Below, one piece after another: positions 24,579 through 32,622 of a stretch of 42,879 bases of DNA. Source of the DNA: an uncultured Porphyromonadaceae bacterium (GTDB lineage: Bacteria > Bacteroidota > Bacteroidia > Bacteroidales > Muribaculaceae); the NCBI GenBank assembly GCA_947176995.1, contig CAMWSY010000003.1:1-42879 (forward strand), read 5' to 3'. The notes beneath the pieces were generated by a model. It made no database searches and was not told the DNA's origin. It was given only the letters and a program-made list of their open reading frames with translations. How positions within the stretch are numbered: the first letter of the stretch is position 1; every line of letters starts with the position of its first letter. Position numbers and translations under genes: made by a program.

Positions 24579-25361
24579 ATGGATGAGAAAGCAGACAATA
24601 CCATATTCAATGATCCTACCGGAAAGTGGACCGAGATAGAGCATCTTCCCGAGTGGGATGAGAAATTTTATCATGTCTACACGGCCAAAAAATTTGGAAA
24701 GTGGGTCATGATGAAAACACTGCGCCCGGAGTTGCGCGACGACCCCGATATGCAGGCCATGATTGAAAAAGAGTTTGAGGTGCGTTATAATTTGGCGAGC
24801 CCCAACATTATCATGATTAATGATTTCGATGATGTGCCTGGAGTCGGACGCGCCATTATCACCGATGATGTCTACGGTGATTCACTGGCTAAACTCATAG
24901 ACAAAGGCGAGGTTGACGAGTCGATACTCATTAAGGTAAACACCTGTCTGGTCGACGCGCTCGACTACATTCAGCAGAACCACATCGTCCATCATCAGCT
25001 CACCCCCGAGCGCATCATCTTCACCGAGAATATCCGTAACCTCAAGGTGATTGATGTTGGGTTCGATCAGCTTGACCATCTTTCACGTCAGGACACACGC
25101 AGTGATATCGTGGCGTTTGGAAAAATACTTCAGACGACACTTGATGCCTGCCCCCCCGAAGTGGCGCAGAGACATTCCCGCTGCCGCAAAGTGGCGCAGA
25201 ACGCCATTGCCGGGCACTACTCCGACGTGCAGGAACTCAAGATGGCCCTCAATGACCGCAAGGCTTCACGCCTCGGTGTGTTGATTGCGATATTTCTTGT
25301 CATTATGATTGTTGTGTTGGCATGGCTCACATCGGTTGTCCACCATGCACAAACCCTGTAA
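24579..25361 (+). CDS. Protein kinase-fold protein with degenerate catalytic loop, C-terminal membrane anchor
   Basis: The 260-aa product has the outline of a Ser/Thr protein kinase: a beta3-type lysine (VMMK, Lys46), a helix-C glutamate candidate (EKEFE, Glu65), a catalytic-loop segment, a DVG in place of DFG (Asp159), and SDIVAFGKIL resembling the helix-F Asp. In the catalytic loop, HRDLKPEN is replaced by HHQLTPER, so the catalytic Asp is Gln140 and the metal-binding Asn is Arg145. A glycine-rich loop is not obvious. It ends with one transmembrane helix (about residues 232-252) and a short tail, so the kinase-like part should face the cytoplasm. It is probably a pseudokinase or signalling scaffold. 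The ORF track starts at a TTG; I use the ATG at 24579. The GNAT-like gene follows after 12 bp. Confidence 0.75.
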   Translation: MDEKADNTIFNDPTGKWTEIEHLPEWDEKFYHVYTAKKFGKWVMMKTLRPELRDDPDMQAMIEKEFEVRYNLASPNIIMINDFDDVPGVGRAIITDDVYGDSLAKLIDKGEVDESILIKVNTCLVDALDYIQQNHIVHHQLTPERIIFTENIRNLKVIDVGFDQLDHLSRQDTRSDIVAFGKILQTTLDACPPEVAQRHSRCRKVAQNAIAGHYSDVQELKMALNDRKASRLGVLIAIFLVIMIVVLAWLTSVVHHAQTL

Positions 25362-25373
25362 TTATGCTTAATT

Positions 25374-26543
25374 ATGTCGATTGAAGTGCATCCCGTAGCT
25401 CCTGTGAAAGAGCAGCTTGCCAAATTCGTCGAGTTTGGCATACGTCACTACGACGGCAACGACGCATTTGTGCCGCCGCTTGTATCCGATGATATAAAGA
25501 CACTGCGCCCCGACAAGAACCCTGCTTTCGACTATTGCGAGGCCCAGTCATTCATGGCCTATCGCCGCGGTGTGCCGGTCGGGCGCATCACAGGCATAAT
25601 AAACCACAAGGCCAATGAGAAATTTGGCGAGAAAGTCATGCGTTGGGGCTTCGTCGAGTTCATCGATGACGACAAGGTTGTCGATGCGCTGTTCAAGGCC
25701 GTCAGCCGTTGGGGAGCCAAAAAAGGGATGACTGAGATGATAGGCCCCATGGGATTCACCGATCTCGACCATGAGGGTATGCTCGTCGACGGGTTCGAGT
25801 ATCTCGGCACGATGGCCACGATCTACAACTATCCCTACTATCCGCAGCAGATGGAGCGCCTTGGGATGAAAAAAGAAGTTGACTGGATCGAGTACCGCAT
25901 TGATATACCCGACGGAGTGCCTGAAAAGATGCAGCGCATCGCCGACATTGTTAAGAAAAAATATAACCTCCGCACAGTCCCCTACACATCGCGTAAAAAG
26001 CTCAAACAGGACTACGGACAGGAGCTCTTCCGTCTAATCAACGAAGCCTACGACGGTCTCTACGGCTACACCGCGCTCACCCCGAAGCAGATTGATTATT
26101 ACATCGACGAATACCTGTCGATGTTGCGTCTCGACCATGTGGTTGTCATTGTCGATGAGTACGACCGTCTGGTTGGCGTAGGCATAACAATGCCTTCACT
26201 CTCGAGGGCATTGCAGAAAAGCAAGGGAAAACTTTTCCCCTTCGGATGGTATCCACTCTTGCAGGCTATCAAAGGCAAGACCGACCGTGTCGATCTCCTG
26301 CTTGTAGCCGTGAAGCCCGAGTATCAGAACAAAGGCGTCAACTCCCTCCTTTTTGCCGAACTGATACCCGTCTACAAGAAATGCGGCTACCGCTACGCCG
26401 AGACAAACCTCGAACTTGAGAATAACCAGAGCGTGCAGAAACAGTGGGAATACTTCGACCGCATCCAGCATCGCCGCCGTCGTGTCTACCGTATGCCCAT
26501 ACCTCCTGTAGCAGCTTCTCCCGATAAAAAAGCACAGTCATAA
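25374..26543 (+). CDS. GNAT-like acyltransferase superfamily protein (YghO-like)
   Basis: This 389-aa cytoplasmic protein resembles a conserved family usually annotated as N-acetyltransferase-domain protein and similar to E. coli YghO. The N-terminal half contains FVPPLVSDDIKTLRPDKNP, YRRGVPVGRITGIIN and MTEMIGPMGFTDLDHEGMLV; the C-terminal half has a GNAT-like stretch (VDLLLVAVKPEYQNKGVNSLLFAELIP) where acetyl-CoA would bind. The substrate is unknown. It lies 12 bp after the pseudokinase gene and 18 bp before pyrH, so all three are likely co-transcribed. Function beyond acyl transfer is not supported by the sequence. Confidence 0.75.
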   Translation: MSIEVHPVAPVKEQLAKFVEFGIRHYDGNDAFVPPLVSDDIKTLRPDKNPAFDYCEAQSFMAYRRGVPVGRITGIINHKANEKFGEKVMRWGFVEFIDDDKVVDALFKAVSRWGAKKGMTEMIGPMGFTDLDHEGMLVDGFEYLGTMATIYNYPYYPQQMERLGMKKEVDWIEYRIDIPDGVPEKMQRIADIVKKKYNLRTVPYTSRKKLKQDYGQELFRLINEAYDGLYGYTALTPKQIDYYIDEYLSMLRLDHVVVIVDEYDRLVGVGITMPSLSRALQKSKGKLFPFGWYPLLQAIKGKTDRVDLLLVAVKPEYQNKGVNSLLFAELIPVYKKCGYRYAETNLELENNQSVQKQWEYFDRIQHRRRRVYRMPIPPVAASPDKKAQS

Positions 26544-26561
26544 ATTCTGATTGAAAGAAAA

Positions 26562-27272
26562 ATGAGAACATCATATAAGAGAGTCCTTCTCAAACTCAGC
26601 GGTGAGTCGCTCGCCGCCGGAAGCGGTCACGGCATCGACACAACCCGCCTCAACCAGTATGCCGCACAGATCAAGGAAGCCGTTGAAAGCGGTGTGGAAG
26701 TTTCCATCGTCATCGGCGGTGGCAACATCTTCCGCGGGCTCAAGGGTGCTTCGCAGGGCTTCGATCGTGTCAAAGGCGACCAGATGGGTATGCTTGCCAC
26801 TGTCATCAACTCGCTTGCGCTTAGTTCCGCTCTGGAGGCGATCGGTCAGAAAGCCACCGTATTCACTGCCATCAATATGTTCCCGATAGGCGAGCATTAC
26901 AGCAAGTGGAAAGCCATCGACGCCATGAAAGCCGGTCGTGTCGCCATCCTGTCGGGAGGCACAGGCAACCCGTTCTTCACCACCGACACCGGTGCGGCGC
27001 TCCGTGGAGTCGAGATCGAGGCCGATGTGATGCTCAAGGGAACACGTGTCGACGGTGTCTATACCGCCGATCCCGAGAAAGATCCCACAGCCGTGAAATT
27101 CGATGAGATTACCTACGACGAGGTCTACAACCGCAACCTTAAAGTGATGGATCTCACTGCCACCGCGCTCTGCAAGGAAAACCGCCTTCCCATCATTGTC
27201 TTTGACATGGACACACCCGGAAACCTTGCCAAAGTTCTTGCCGGAGAGAAAACCGGTACACTTGTCTATTGA
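26562..27272 (+). CDS. pyrH: Uridylate kinase (UMP kinase)
   Basis: PyrH phosphorylates UMP to UDP. The 236-aa product shows the amino-acid-kinase fold with [15 protein letters not shown], the GGGNIFRG glycine-rich loop, [16 protein letters not shown], the nucleotide-binding [18 protein letters not shown] and [15 protein letters not shown]. Length is typical. A purine-rich AAAGAAAAATG precedes the start. It forms the widely conserved pyrH-frr pair with the next gene; rpsB and tsf, often found upstream, are absent here and replaced by the GNAT-like gene. Confidence 0.97.
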   Translation: MRTSYKRVLLKLSGESLAAGSGHGIDTTRLNQYAAQIKEAVESGVEVSIVIGGGNIFRGLKGASQGFDRVKGDQMGMLATVINSLALSSALEAIGQKATVFTAINMFPIGEHYSKWKAIDAMKAGRVAILSGGTGNPFFTTDTGAALRGVEIEADVMLKGTRVDGVYTADPEKDPTAVKFDEITYDEVYNRNLKVMDLTATALCKENRLPIIVFDMDTPGNLAKVLAGEKTGTLVY

Positions 27273-27297
27273 TTATAAACTCAAACACGCATATACA

Positions 27298-27855
27298 ATG
27301 GATCCTAAGACCTACCTCAGCGACGCTGAAGAGAAGATGGAACTCGCAGTCGAGTATCTTGACGAGTCACTCGCACATATACGTGCCGGAAAGGCAAATC
27401 CCAAAATTCTCGACGGTATCCGTGTCGACTACTACGGCAGCGCGTGCCCCATTTCCAATGTGGCAAACATCAGCGTGCCCGATGCCCGCACAATCACCAT
27501 CACACCGTGGGAGAAATCCATGTTCCGCGAGATAGAGAAAGCAATCATCAATTCTGAGCTCGGCATCACACCTGAGAACAACGGTGAGGTGATCCGCATC
27601 TCCATCCCGCCACTCACCGAGGAGCGTCGCCGCCAGCTTGTGAAGCAGTCAAAAGCCGAGGCTGAGCAGGCCAAGGTGTCAATCCGCAACGCTCGCCGCG
27701 AGGGCATCGACGGTCTCAAGAAAGCCGTGAAGCAGGGTATGCCCGAGGATGTGGAGAAAGACGCTGAAAACGATATGCAGAAACTCCACGACCGCTTCAT
27801 GAAGCGCATCGACGAGCTTTTTGCTGCCAAGGAAAAAGAAATTCTCACCGTCTGA
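27298..27855 (+). CDS. frr: Ribosome recycling factor
   Basis: RRF, with EF-G, splits the post-termination ribosome. The product of 185 aa has the three-helix bundle and core motifs ([52 protein letters not shown] in the form [15 protein letters not shown], and VRNARREG in the form [14 protein letters not shown]). The ORF track starts 34 codons early inside pyrH. The ATG at 27298 ([15 protein letters not shown]) fits the family length and lies 25 bp after pyrH. Confidence 0.97.
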   Translation: MDPKTYLSDAEEKMELAVEYLDESLAHIRAGKANPKILDGIRVDYYGSACPISNVANISVPDARTITITPWEKSMFREIEKAIINSELGITPENNGEVIRISIPPLTEERRRQLVKQSKAEAEQAKVSIRNARREGIDGLKKAVKQGMPEDVEKDAENDMQKLHDRFMKRIDELFAAKEKEILTV

Positions 27856-27861
27856 TTTTTG

Positions 27862-28641
27862 ATGCAGACCGTATTGTTCCATTCCACCGTTTTCGGGCCG
27901 ATACATAGCCGCCGTCTCGGCGTCTCGCTTGGAATAAACCTGTCGCCCGACGACGGTAAAATATGCTCTTTCGACTGCCTCTACTGTGAGGCAGGCTTCA
28001 ACGCACAGGGACCCGGCACGACCGGGTTCCCTTCGATGGAGCGTCTCAGTCACGACTTGCGCGTCAAGCTCGCCGACATGAAGCGGCAGGGCAGCAAGCT
28101 CGACGTCATCACATTCTCAGGAAACGGTGAGCCTACGCTGCACCCGCAGTTTCCCGAGGCGATTGATATTGTCACCGCTTTGCGTGACGAGTTTTATCCC
28201 GATGCGAAAATAAGCGTGCTCACCAACTCCACACGCATCGACCGTCCTGAAGTAGTCGATGCGCTCAGGCGGGCCGACAACGCCATCCTCAAGCTCGATT
28301 CCGCCCTGACACCCACCATGAGGCTCATCGATCGTCCCAATTCCCCCGGTTTTACCTCTGAGGGAGTTATTGCCCGGCTTGAGGACTTCGGTGAGAAAGC
28401 CATAATCCAGACGATGCTGCTGCGCGGAGAGTATGATGGACAGGTAATCGACAACACTACCGACGAGGAAGTGGATGCGCTTGTGCAGGCCGTCATGCGC
28501 ATAAAACCGCGTGAGGTCATGCTTTACACCATCGACCGTCCCACACCTCTTGCCACTCTTTCCAAGGTCTCTCCCGACGACCTCGAGCGCGTCGCCCGTA
28601 AGTTGCGCGACCATGGCATTACAGTAGCCACCGCCGGCTAA
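27862..28641 (+). CDS. Radical SAM protein (COG0731-type)
   Basis: The 259-aa product carries the radical SAM cluster motif CSFDCLYC (CxxxCxxC), preceded by VFGPIHSRRLGVSLGINLSP, the opening typical of the COG0731 group (relatives of wyosine-base enzymes), and followed by ITFSGNGEPTLHPQF, the GGE-like SAM-binding motif. Bacterial members are uncharacterised for the most part, so a substrate is not assigned. The ORF track includes a TTG one codon upstream; the ATG at 27862 is preferred. It lies 6 bp after frr, which makes transcription with pyrH-frr likely. Confidence 0.85.
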   Translation: MQTVLFHSTVFGPIHSRRLGVSLGINLSPDDGKICSFDCLYCEAGFNAQGPGTTGFPSMERLSHDLRVKLADMKRQGSKLDVITFSGNGEPTLHPQFPEAIDIVTALRDEFYPDAKISVLTNSTRIDRPEVVDALRRADNAILKLDSALTPTMRLIDRPNSPGFTSEGVIARLEDFGEKAIIQTMLLRGEYDGQVIDNTTDEEVDALVQAVMRIKPREVMLYTIDRPTPLATLSKVSPDDLERVARKLRDHGITVATAG

Positions 28642-28656
28642 AACACACCACCATTT

Positions 28657-29574
28657 ATGTCCGTAGTTGAACCAACACCGGTTTTCCCCGCGCCCCTCGC
28701 TCAGGGCGACCGCATAGCCATTGTTTCTCCGGCCGGATCAATAGAGGCCAAGCACGTTCATGCAGCCGTTAAGGTTCTTGAGCAACAGGGCTGGCGCCCC
28801 TACATAGGCGACTACGCTTTGGGCAAGAGCGGCTCCTACAGCGGCACAGGCACAGAGCGATTCCATGACCTGAGCCACGCCCTCAACGATCCGTCAGTGC
28901 GCGCCATTATCTGTAGCCGCGGAGGTTACGGTGCTGTTCATTTGCTCGACCGCCTTGATGCCCTCCCCGTTCAGCGTGATCCCAAGTGGATTGTAGGTTT
29001 CAGTGATATTTCGGCACTCCATGCCCTCATGGCGCGCAAAGGCATTGTGTCCGTTCATGCGCCCATGACCAAGGACATAGCCCGCGGAGCCGATGATCCC
29101 GACAATGCTTCGCTTTTCAGCATCCTGCGCGGCGAGAAACCAACACACAAATTCCCATCCTCAAAGTTCGACCGTCCCGGCCTTGCCACCGGCCGGCTTC
29201 TTGGCGGAAACCTTGCAGTGATCGCCGACCTTATCGGCACGCCGTTCGACGTCATTCAGCCCGGATCGATTCTTTTCATTGAGGACATAGAGGAGCCCAT
29301 CTACAAGACCGAGCGCATCCTTTACCAGCTCCGTCTGTCAGGAAAAATGGCCTCGTTGGCCGGACTGATGGTCGGGCAGTTCACCGGCTATCGCCCCAAC
29401 GCCAACTACACCCTCATGGAGGAGATGATAGCCGACATGGTGTCACCCTATGATTTTCCTGTGGCCATGAACGTCCCGTTCGGTCACGTCGAGCATAATA
29501 TACCCCTTGTTTCGGGAGCTAAGACAACGCTGCGCGTCACTGTTGGCGATTCCAACAGCATAGTCACATGGTAA
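28657..29574 (+). CDS. LD-carboxypeptidase (S66 family, LdcA-like)
   Basis: S66 peptidases cut the terminal D-Ala from muropeptide tetrapeptides during cell-wall recycling. All three catalytic residues can be placed in the 305-aa product: Ser116 in GFSDISALH, Glu209 in FIEDIEEP and His277 in PFGHVEHN. The N-terminal IAIVSPAGSIE and SRGGYGAVHLLD are also typical. No signal peptide is seen, which fits the cytoplasmic LdcA role. It is 15 bp after the radical SAM gene. Some S66 proteins act on microcin-type compounds (MccF), but the context favours wall recycling. Confidence 0.92.
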   Translation: MSVVEPTPVFPAPLAQGDRIAIVSPAGSIEAKHVHAAVKVLEQQGWRPYIGDYALGKSGSYSGTGTERFHDLSHALNDPSVRAIICSRGGYGAVHLLDRLDALPVQRDPKWIVGFSDISALHALMARKGIVSVHAPMTKDIARGADDPDNASLFSILRGEKPTHKFPSSKFDRPGLATGRLLGGNLAVIADLIGTPFDVIQPGSILFIEDIEEPIYKTERILYQLRLSGKMASLAGLMVGQFTGYRPNANYTLMEEMIADMVSPYDFPVAMNVPFGHVEHNIPLVSGAKTTLRVTVGDSNSIVTW

Positions 29575-29651
29575 CGAGCCGGCGGCCCGGTGGTGTAAAC
29601 TCATTTAGCGGTTAGGTTGTTAATATCTATACCAGAGTGACCGTGTCACTT

Positions 29652-30377
29652 ATGCCACCACGTCTTCAACTGTTTGCTATCATGTCACCAGCTCACAAGA
29701 AAATATTTCTGAACCTCCTGCACACCATGGTACTGGTGTTGTCGGTGATTCTCATCATCTACATTTCGGTCGATTCAATCCGCGACCGTGACTTCTTGCA
29801 GAATCATCACTACATGGTATTCCAGTTCTGGGTGTGCGTGGCCTTCATTTTCGACTTCTTTGCCGAGTTGTGGATGGCCGACAGGAAATGGGACTATGTG
29901 CGCCACAGGTGGTATTTTCTTCTCCTCTCCATCCCCTACCTCAACCTGCTCCCTTTCACCGGCTGGCTTGTTACTAACGAGGAACTCTACTTCTTCCGCT
30001 TCATCCCCTTGGCGCGCGGTGGCATGGCACTCAGCATTGTCATAGGCTACATATCCAAAAACCGCTTCCTCGGGATGCTTGTGACCTACGTGTCGATTCT
30101 CGTTCTTGTCACCTATTTCGCCGCGCTTGTATTCTATCAGAAAGAGGGCGGGGGAGTCAACTCGGCGGTTACAAACTATTGGGACGCCTTCTGGTGGGGA
30201 TGCTCGCAGGTCACCACTCTCGGATGCGACATATATCCCGTCACCCCCGTCGGAAAAATACTCTGTTGTGTGCTCTCTGCGATGGGCATAGTCATGTTCC
30301 CTCTTTTCACTGTCTATGCCACCGATGCCATTCAGCGATACTACAACCGCAATAAACAAGCTAAAAACAAAGCCTGA
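29652..30377 (+). CDS. Ion-channel-like membrane protein with a shortened selectivity filter
   Basis: This protein of about 241 aa has a layout like a six-helix voltage-gated-type K+ channel: hydrophobic segments near the N-terminus (LLHTMVLVLSVILIIYISV), around FQFWVCVAFIFDFFAELW, around WYFLLLSIPYLNLLPF, an S4-like segment with few charges (RFIPLARGGMALSIVIGYI), S5 (LVTYVSILVLVTYFAALVFY), a pore helix (YWDAFWWGCSQ) and S6. The filter reads TTLGCDIYP where K+ channels have TTVGYGDxxP, so one residue is missing and the second Gly is lost. Ion selectivity is therefore uncertain. The start is ambiguous: GTG 29637, ATG 29652 or ATG 29682. It is followed 2 bp later by an MscS channel gene. Confidence 0.7.
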   Translation: MPPRLQLFAIMSPAHKKIFLNLLHTMVLVLSVILIIYISVDSIRDRDFLQNHHYMVFQFWVCVAFIFDFFAELWMADRKWDYVRHRWYFLLLSIPYLNLLPFTGWLVTNEELYFFRFIPLARGGMALSIVIGYISKNRFLGMLVTYVSILVLVTYFAALVFYQKEGGGVNSAVTNYWDAFWWGCSQVTTLGCDIYPVTPVGKILCCVLSAMGIVMFPLFTVYATDAIQRYYNRNKQAKNKA

Positions 30378-30379
30378 CC

Positions 30380-31759
30380 ATGCATACACTCCCTACCGAC
30401 TCACTGATACCCTCCCATGCCATAGCCACCGGCATTCTGGCCTTTATCCACAAGATGCTTGATGCCATCGGGCTTGGTGACGTGCGCCGCCTCGACGATG
30501 TGCTCTACTCCGTCGTGATTCTTGTCGTGGCTTTGTTTGTGGCCATGCTTGTGAGGCGCGCCGCTATAGCGATAGTGCGCAGAATACTCCGTATGCGCAA
30601 CAGTCAGCTCGCACAGCAGATCATCGACCTGCGCATAGGCACCAAATGCACCCACATTCTCACCCCTCTGGTGATAATGTCATTCATTCCGTGGGCATTT
30701 CAGGCCGACCATGCGATTCACTCCATCCTCATCCGCATCCTTGTAGTGTGGCTGTATATAGCCTTTGCTATCGGCATCAACAGCCTGCTGTCGCTTATAT
30801 GGCTTCGTTTCGACAACCGCGAGAACGAGAAGAAACACCCCTTGCGCGGACTCCTCATCTCTGCCCACGGAGTAGTCTGGGTCATTACCGCCATTGTCTC
30901 TATCGGAGTGGTGATTCAGAAAGATCCACTTACTCTTCTCACCGGCATGGCTGCAATGTCGGCCGCGTTGCTCCTTATCTTCAAGGACAGCATTCTCGGC
31001 TTCGTTTCAGGCATCCTGCTATCGCAAAACGACATGATCCGCGTGGGCGACTGGATTGTCGTGCCCAACACCCCCGCCAACGGCTCGGTCGAGGACGTCA
31101 CCCTCACTGTTGTGAAAGTGCGCAACTGGGACAATACACTGGTCATGCTTCCACCCTACACACTCATTTCCGGCTCGTTCCAGAACTACCGCGGAATGTT
31201 TGAGATCGGACGCCGTCTTATCGAAGTTAACTTCTTGGTCGATATGTCGAGCATCTTCAACGCCGACAGTGCATTCATTCAGCGCATTGTGCAGAAATAT
31301 CCTCAGATGCAGTCATTTGTCGACGACGCCCTTAAAAACGGCCAGCCCTTCAACGGAGGCACCGCTCCCGTCAACGGCTCCATCGAGACCAACGCCGGCC
31401 TTTTCCGCGCCTATCTCTGCGAGTACCTTCTCAAGCACCCGTGCATCTCCTCGCAGGAGTACCTTATCGTGCGCATTATGCCTCCCACAGCTCAGGGAGC
31501 ACCCCTTCAGGTGTGGTGTTATGCCGACGGTGATGCCACCTCGTGGGTAAAATATGAATCCGTCCGCACCCAGATCATCGAGCACGTCGTAGCCACCGCC
31601 CCCGAGTTCGGCATTGTCATCTACAACGCTCCCGACCGCAACACATTTGAGCTTAAAGACCCCACATCCTCCCAAAACGCTCCTGCCGTCGCCTCTTCAC
31701 CATCATCGGCTGCAGCTGCACCCTCACAGCCATCACAACCACCAGTAGCAAATGAGTAA
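30380..31759 (+). CDS. MscS-family mechanosensitive ion channel (YbdG-like)
   Basis: MscS channels open under membrane tension to release solutes. The 459-aa product has about five transmembrane segments (around residues 42-65, 95-110, 115-140, 155-180 and the pore helix) and the MscS core: GMAAMSAALLLIFKDSILGFVSGI forms TM3 and its cytoplasmic junction, followed by the beta domain (IRVGDWIVVPNTPANGSVEDVTLTVVKVRNWDNTLVMLPP). The size and the RNWDNT-type beta domain resemble YbdG/MscM. The C-terminus is a Ser/Ala/Pro-rich low-complexity tail. It follows the channel-like gene by 2 bp and overlaps the LytM gene by 8 bp. Confidence 0.92.
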   Translation: MHTLPTDSLIPSHAIATGILAFIHKMLDAIGLGDVRRLDDVLYSVVILVVALFVAMLVRRAAIAIVRRILRMRNSQLAQQIIDLRIGTKCTHILTPLVIMSFIPWAFQADHAIHSILIRILVVWLYIAFAIGINSLLSLIWLRFDNRENEKKHPLRGLLISAHGVVWVITAIVSIGVVIQKDPLTLLTGMAAMSAALLLIFKDSILGFVSGILLSQNDMIRVGDWIVVPNTPANGSVEDVTLTVVKVRNWDNTLVMLPPYTLISGSFQNYRGMFEIGRRLIEVNFLVDMSSIFNADSAFIQRIVQKYPQMQSFVDDALKNGQPFNGGTAPVNGSIETNAGLFRAYLCEYLLKHPCISSQEYLIVRIMPPTAQGAPLQVWCYADGDATSWVKYESVRTQIIEHVVATAPEFGIVIYNAPDRNTFELKDPTSSQNAPAVASSPSSAAAAPSQPSQPPVANE

Positions 31760-32618
31760 AAAACTCACCGGGGCTGAGAAAGAGGTACGTCGGCGCTTGC
31801 GTCGGCGTTTCCGCCTTTCGCTCACCGACGAAAACACCTTCTCCCACATTCTGCATCTGCGGCTTTCCATGCCGGGGCTTATCGTCACCGCCGTCATCGC
31901 TGCCATCGTTCTTGCCATTGTGGGCATATCCCTTATAGTGAATACCCCAATGAGGGCAATTCTCCCCGGTTATCTGCGCAACGCCGAGCGTCGCCAGTAC
32001 GAGCAGACAGCCGCGCGCATCGACAGCATTGTCACCGAGACATCCGTGCGCAATAAGTACGTCGACAACCTCCTTGCCGTTATGACCGGCGATCTCGACA
32101 CAGAGCTGCCCCAGTTGCCCGTCGACACCCTTTCGCGCCTCTACACCCTTGATTCACTCGCCAAGGCATCCGAGGCCGAGAAAGAATTTCTCGACAAATA
32201 TCGTGAGCGTGAGCGGTTCAACCTCTCGGTTATGTCACCCATCGTCGCTCAGGGCATGAAATTTGTGAATCCACTTGAGGGAGCCGAGTTGCGTTTGCCC
32301 GAGAAAAATCAGGATCCCCGCCATGCCGACTTTGATGCACTTGCCACGCAGCCCGTATCATCCATTTATCGCGGCACCGTGCTCGACGTCTTCAATTCCC
32401 CTGCCGACGGCATAGTCGTCATGGTGCAGCACCCCAACGACTTCGTGAGCCGTTACACCGGCATCACATCATCCTTTGTGTCGCGTGGCGACAAAGTAGT
32501 ATCCGGCCAGCGCCTCGGCCTTGTCGAGCGCGACAAAGCCAAGAACCTCAATCGCCCCGCCTTCGAGCTTTGGTACAACGGCACCCGCGTAAATCCCCGC
32601 GACTACATCCCCTTCTGA
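31752..32618 (+). CDS. Membrane-anchored LytM/M23-like protein, probably inactive
   Basis: The 288-aa product has a very basic N-terminus (KEVRRRLRRRFRLSL), one transmembrane helix (about residues 36-62), a helical linker with charged stretches (about 75-150) and a C-terminal M23-type domain (IYRGTVLDVFNSPADGIVVM, FVSRGDKVVSGQRLGLV, FELWYNGTRVNP). An HxxxD-like HADFD is present, but the later HxH is missing: where active enzymes have HLHFEL this protein has NRPAFELW, and YAHL is replaced by YTGI. It probably cannot bind catalytic zinc and may instead act as a regulator of wall hydrolases, as EnvC and NlpD do. It overlaps the MscS gene by 8 bp, and its stop is 4 bp from the convergent receptor gene. 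Confidence 0.85.
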   Translation: MSKKLTGAEKEVRRRLRRRFRLSLTDENTFSHILHLRLSMPGLIVTAVIAAIVLAIVGISLIVNTPMRAILPGYLRNAERRQYEQTAARIDSIVTETSVRNKYVDNLLAVMTGDLDTELPQLPVDTLSRLYTLDSLAKASEAEKEFLDKYRERERFNLSVMSPIVAQGMKFVNPLEGAELRLPEKNQDPRHADFDALATQPVSSIYRGTVLDVFNSPADGIVVMVQHPNDFVSRYTGITSSFVSRGDKVVSGQRLGLVERDKAKNLNRPAFELWYNGTRVNPRDYIPF

Positions 32619-32622
32619 CCCA

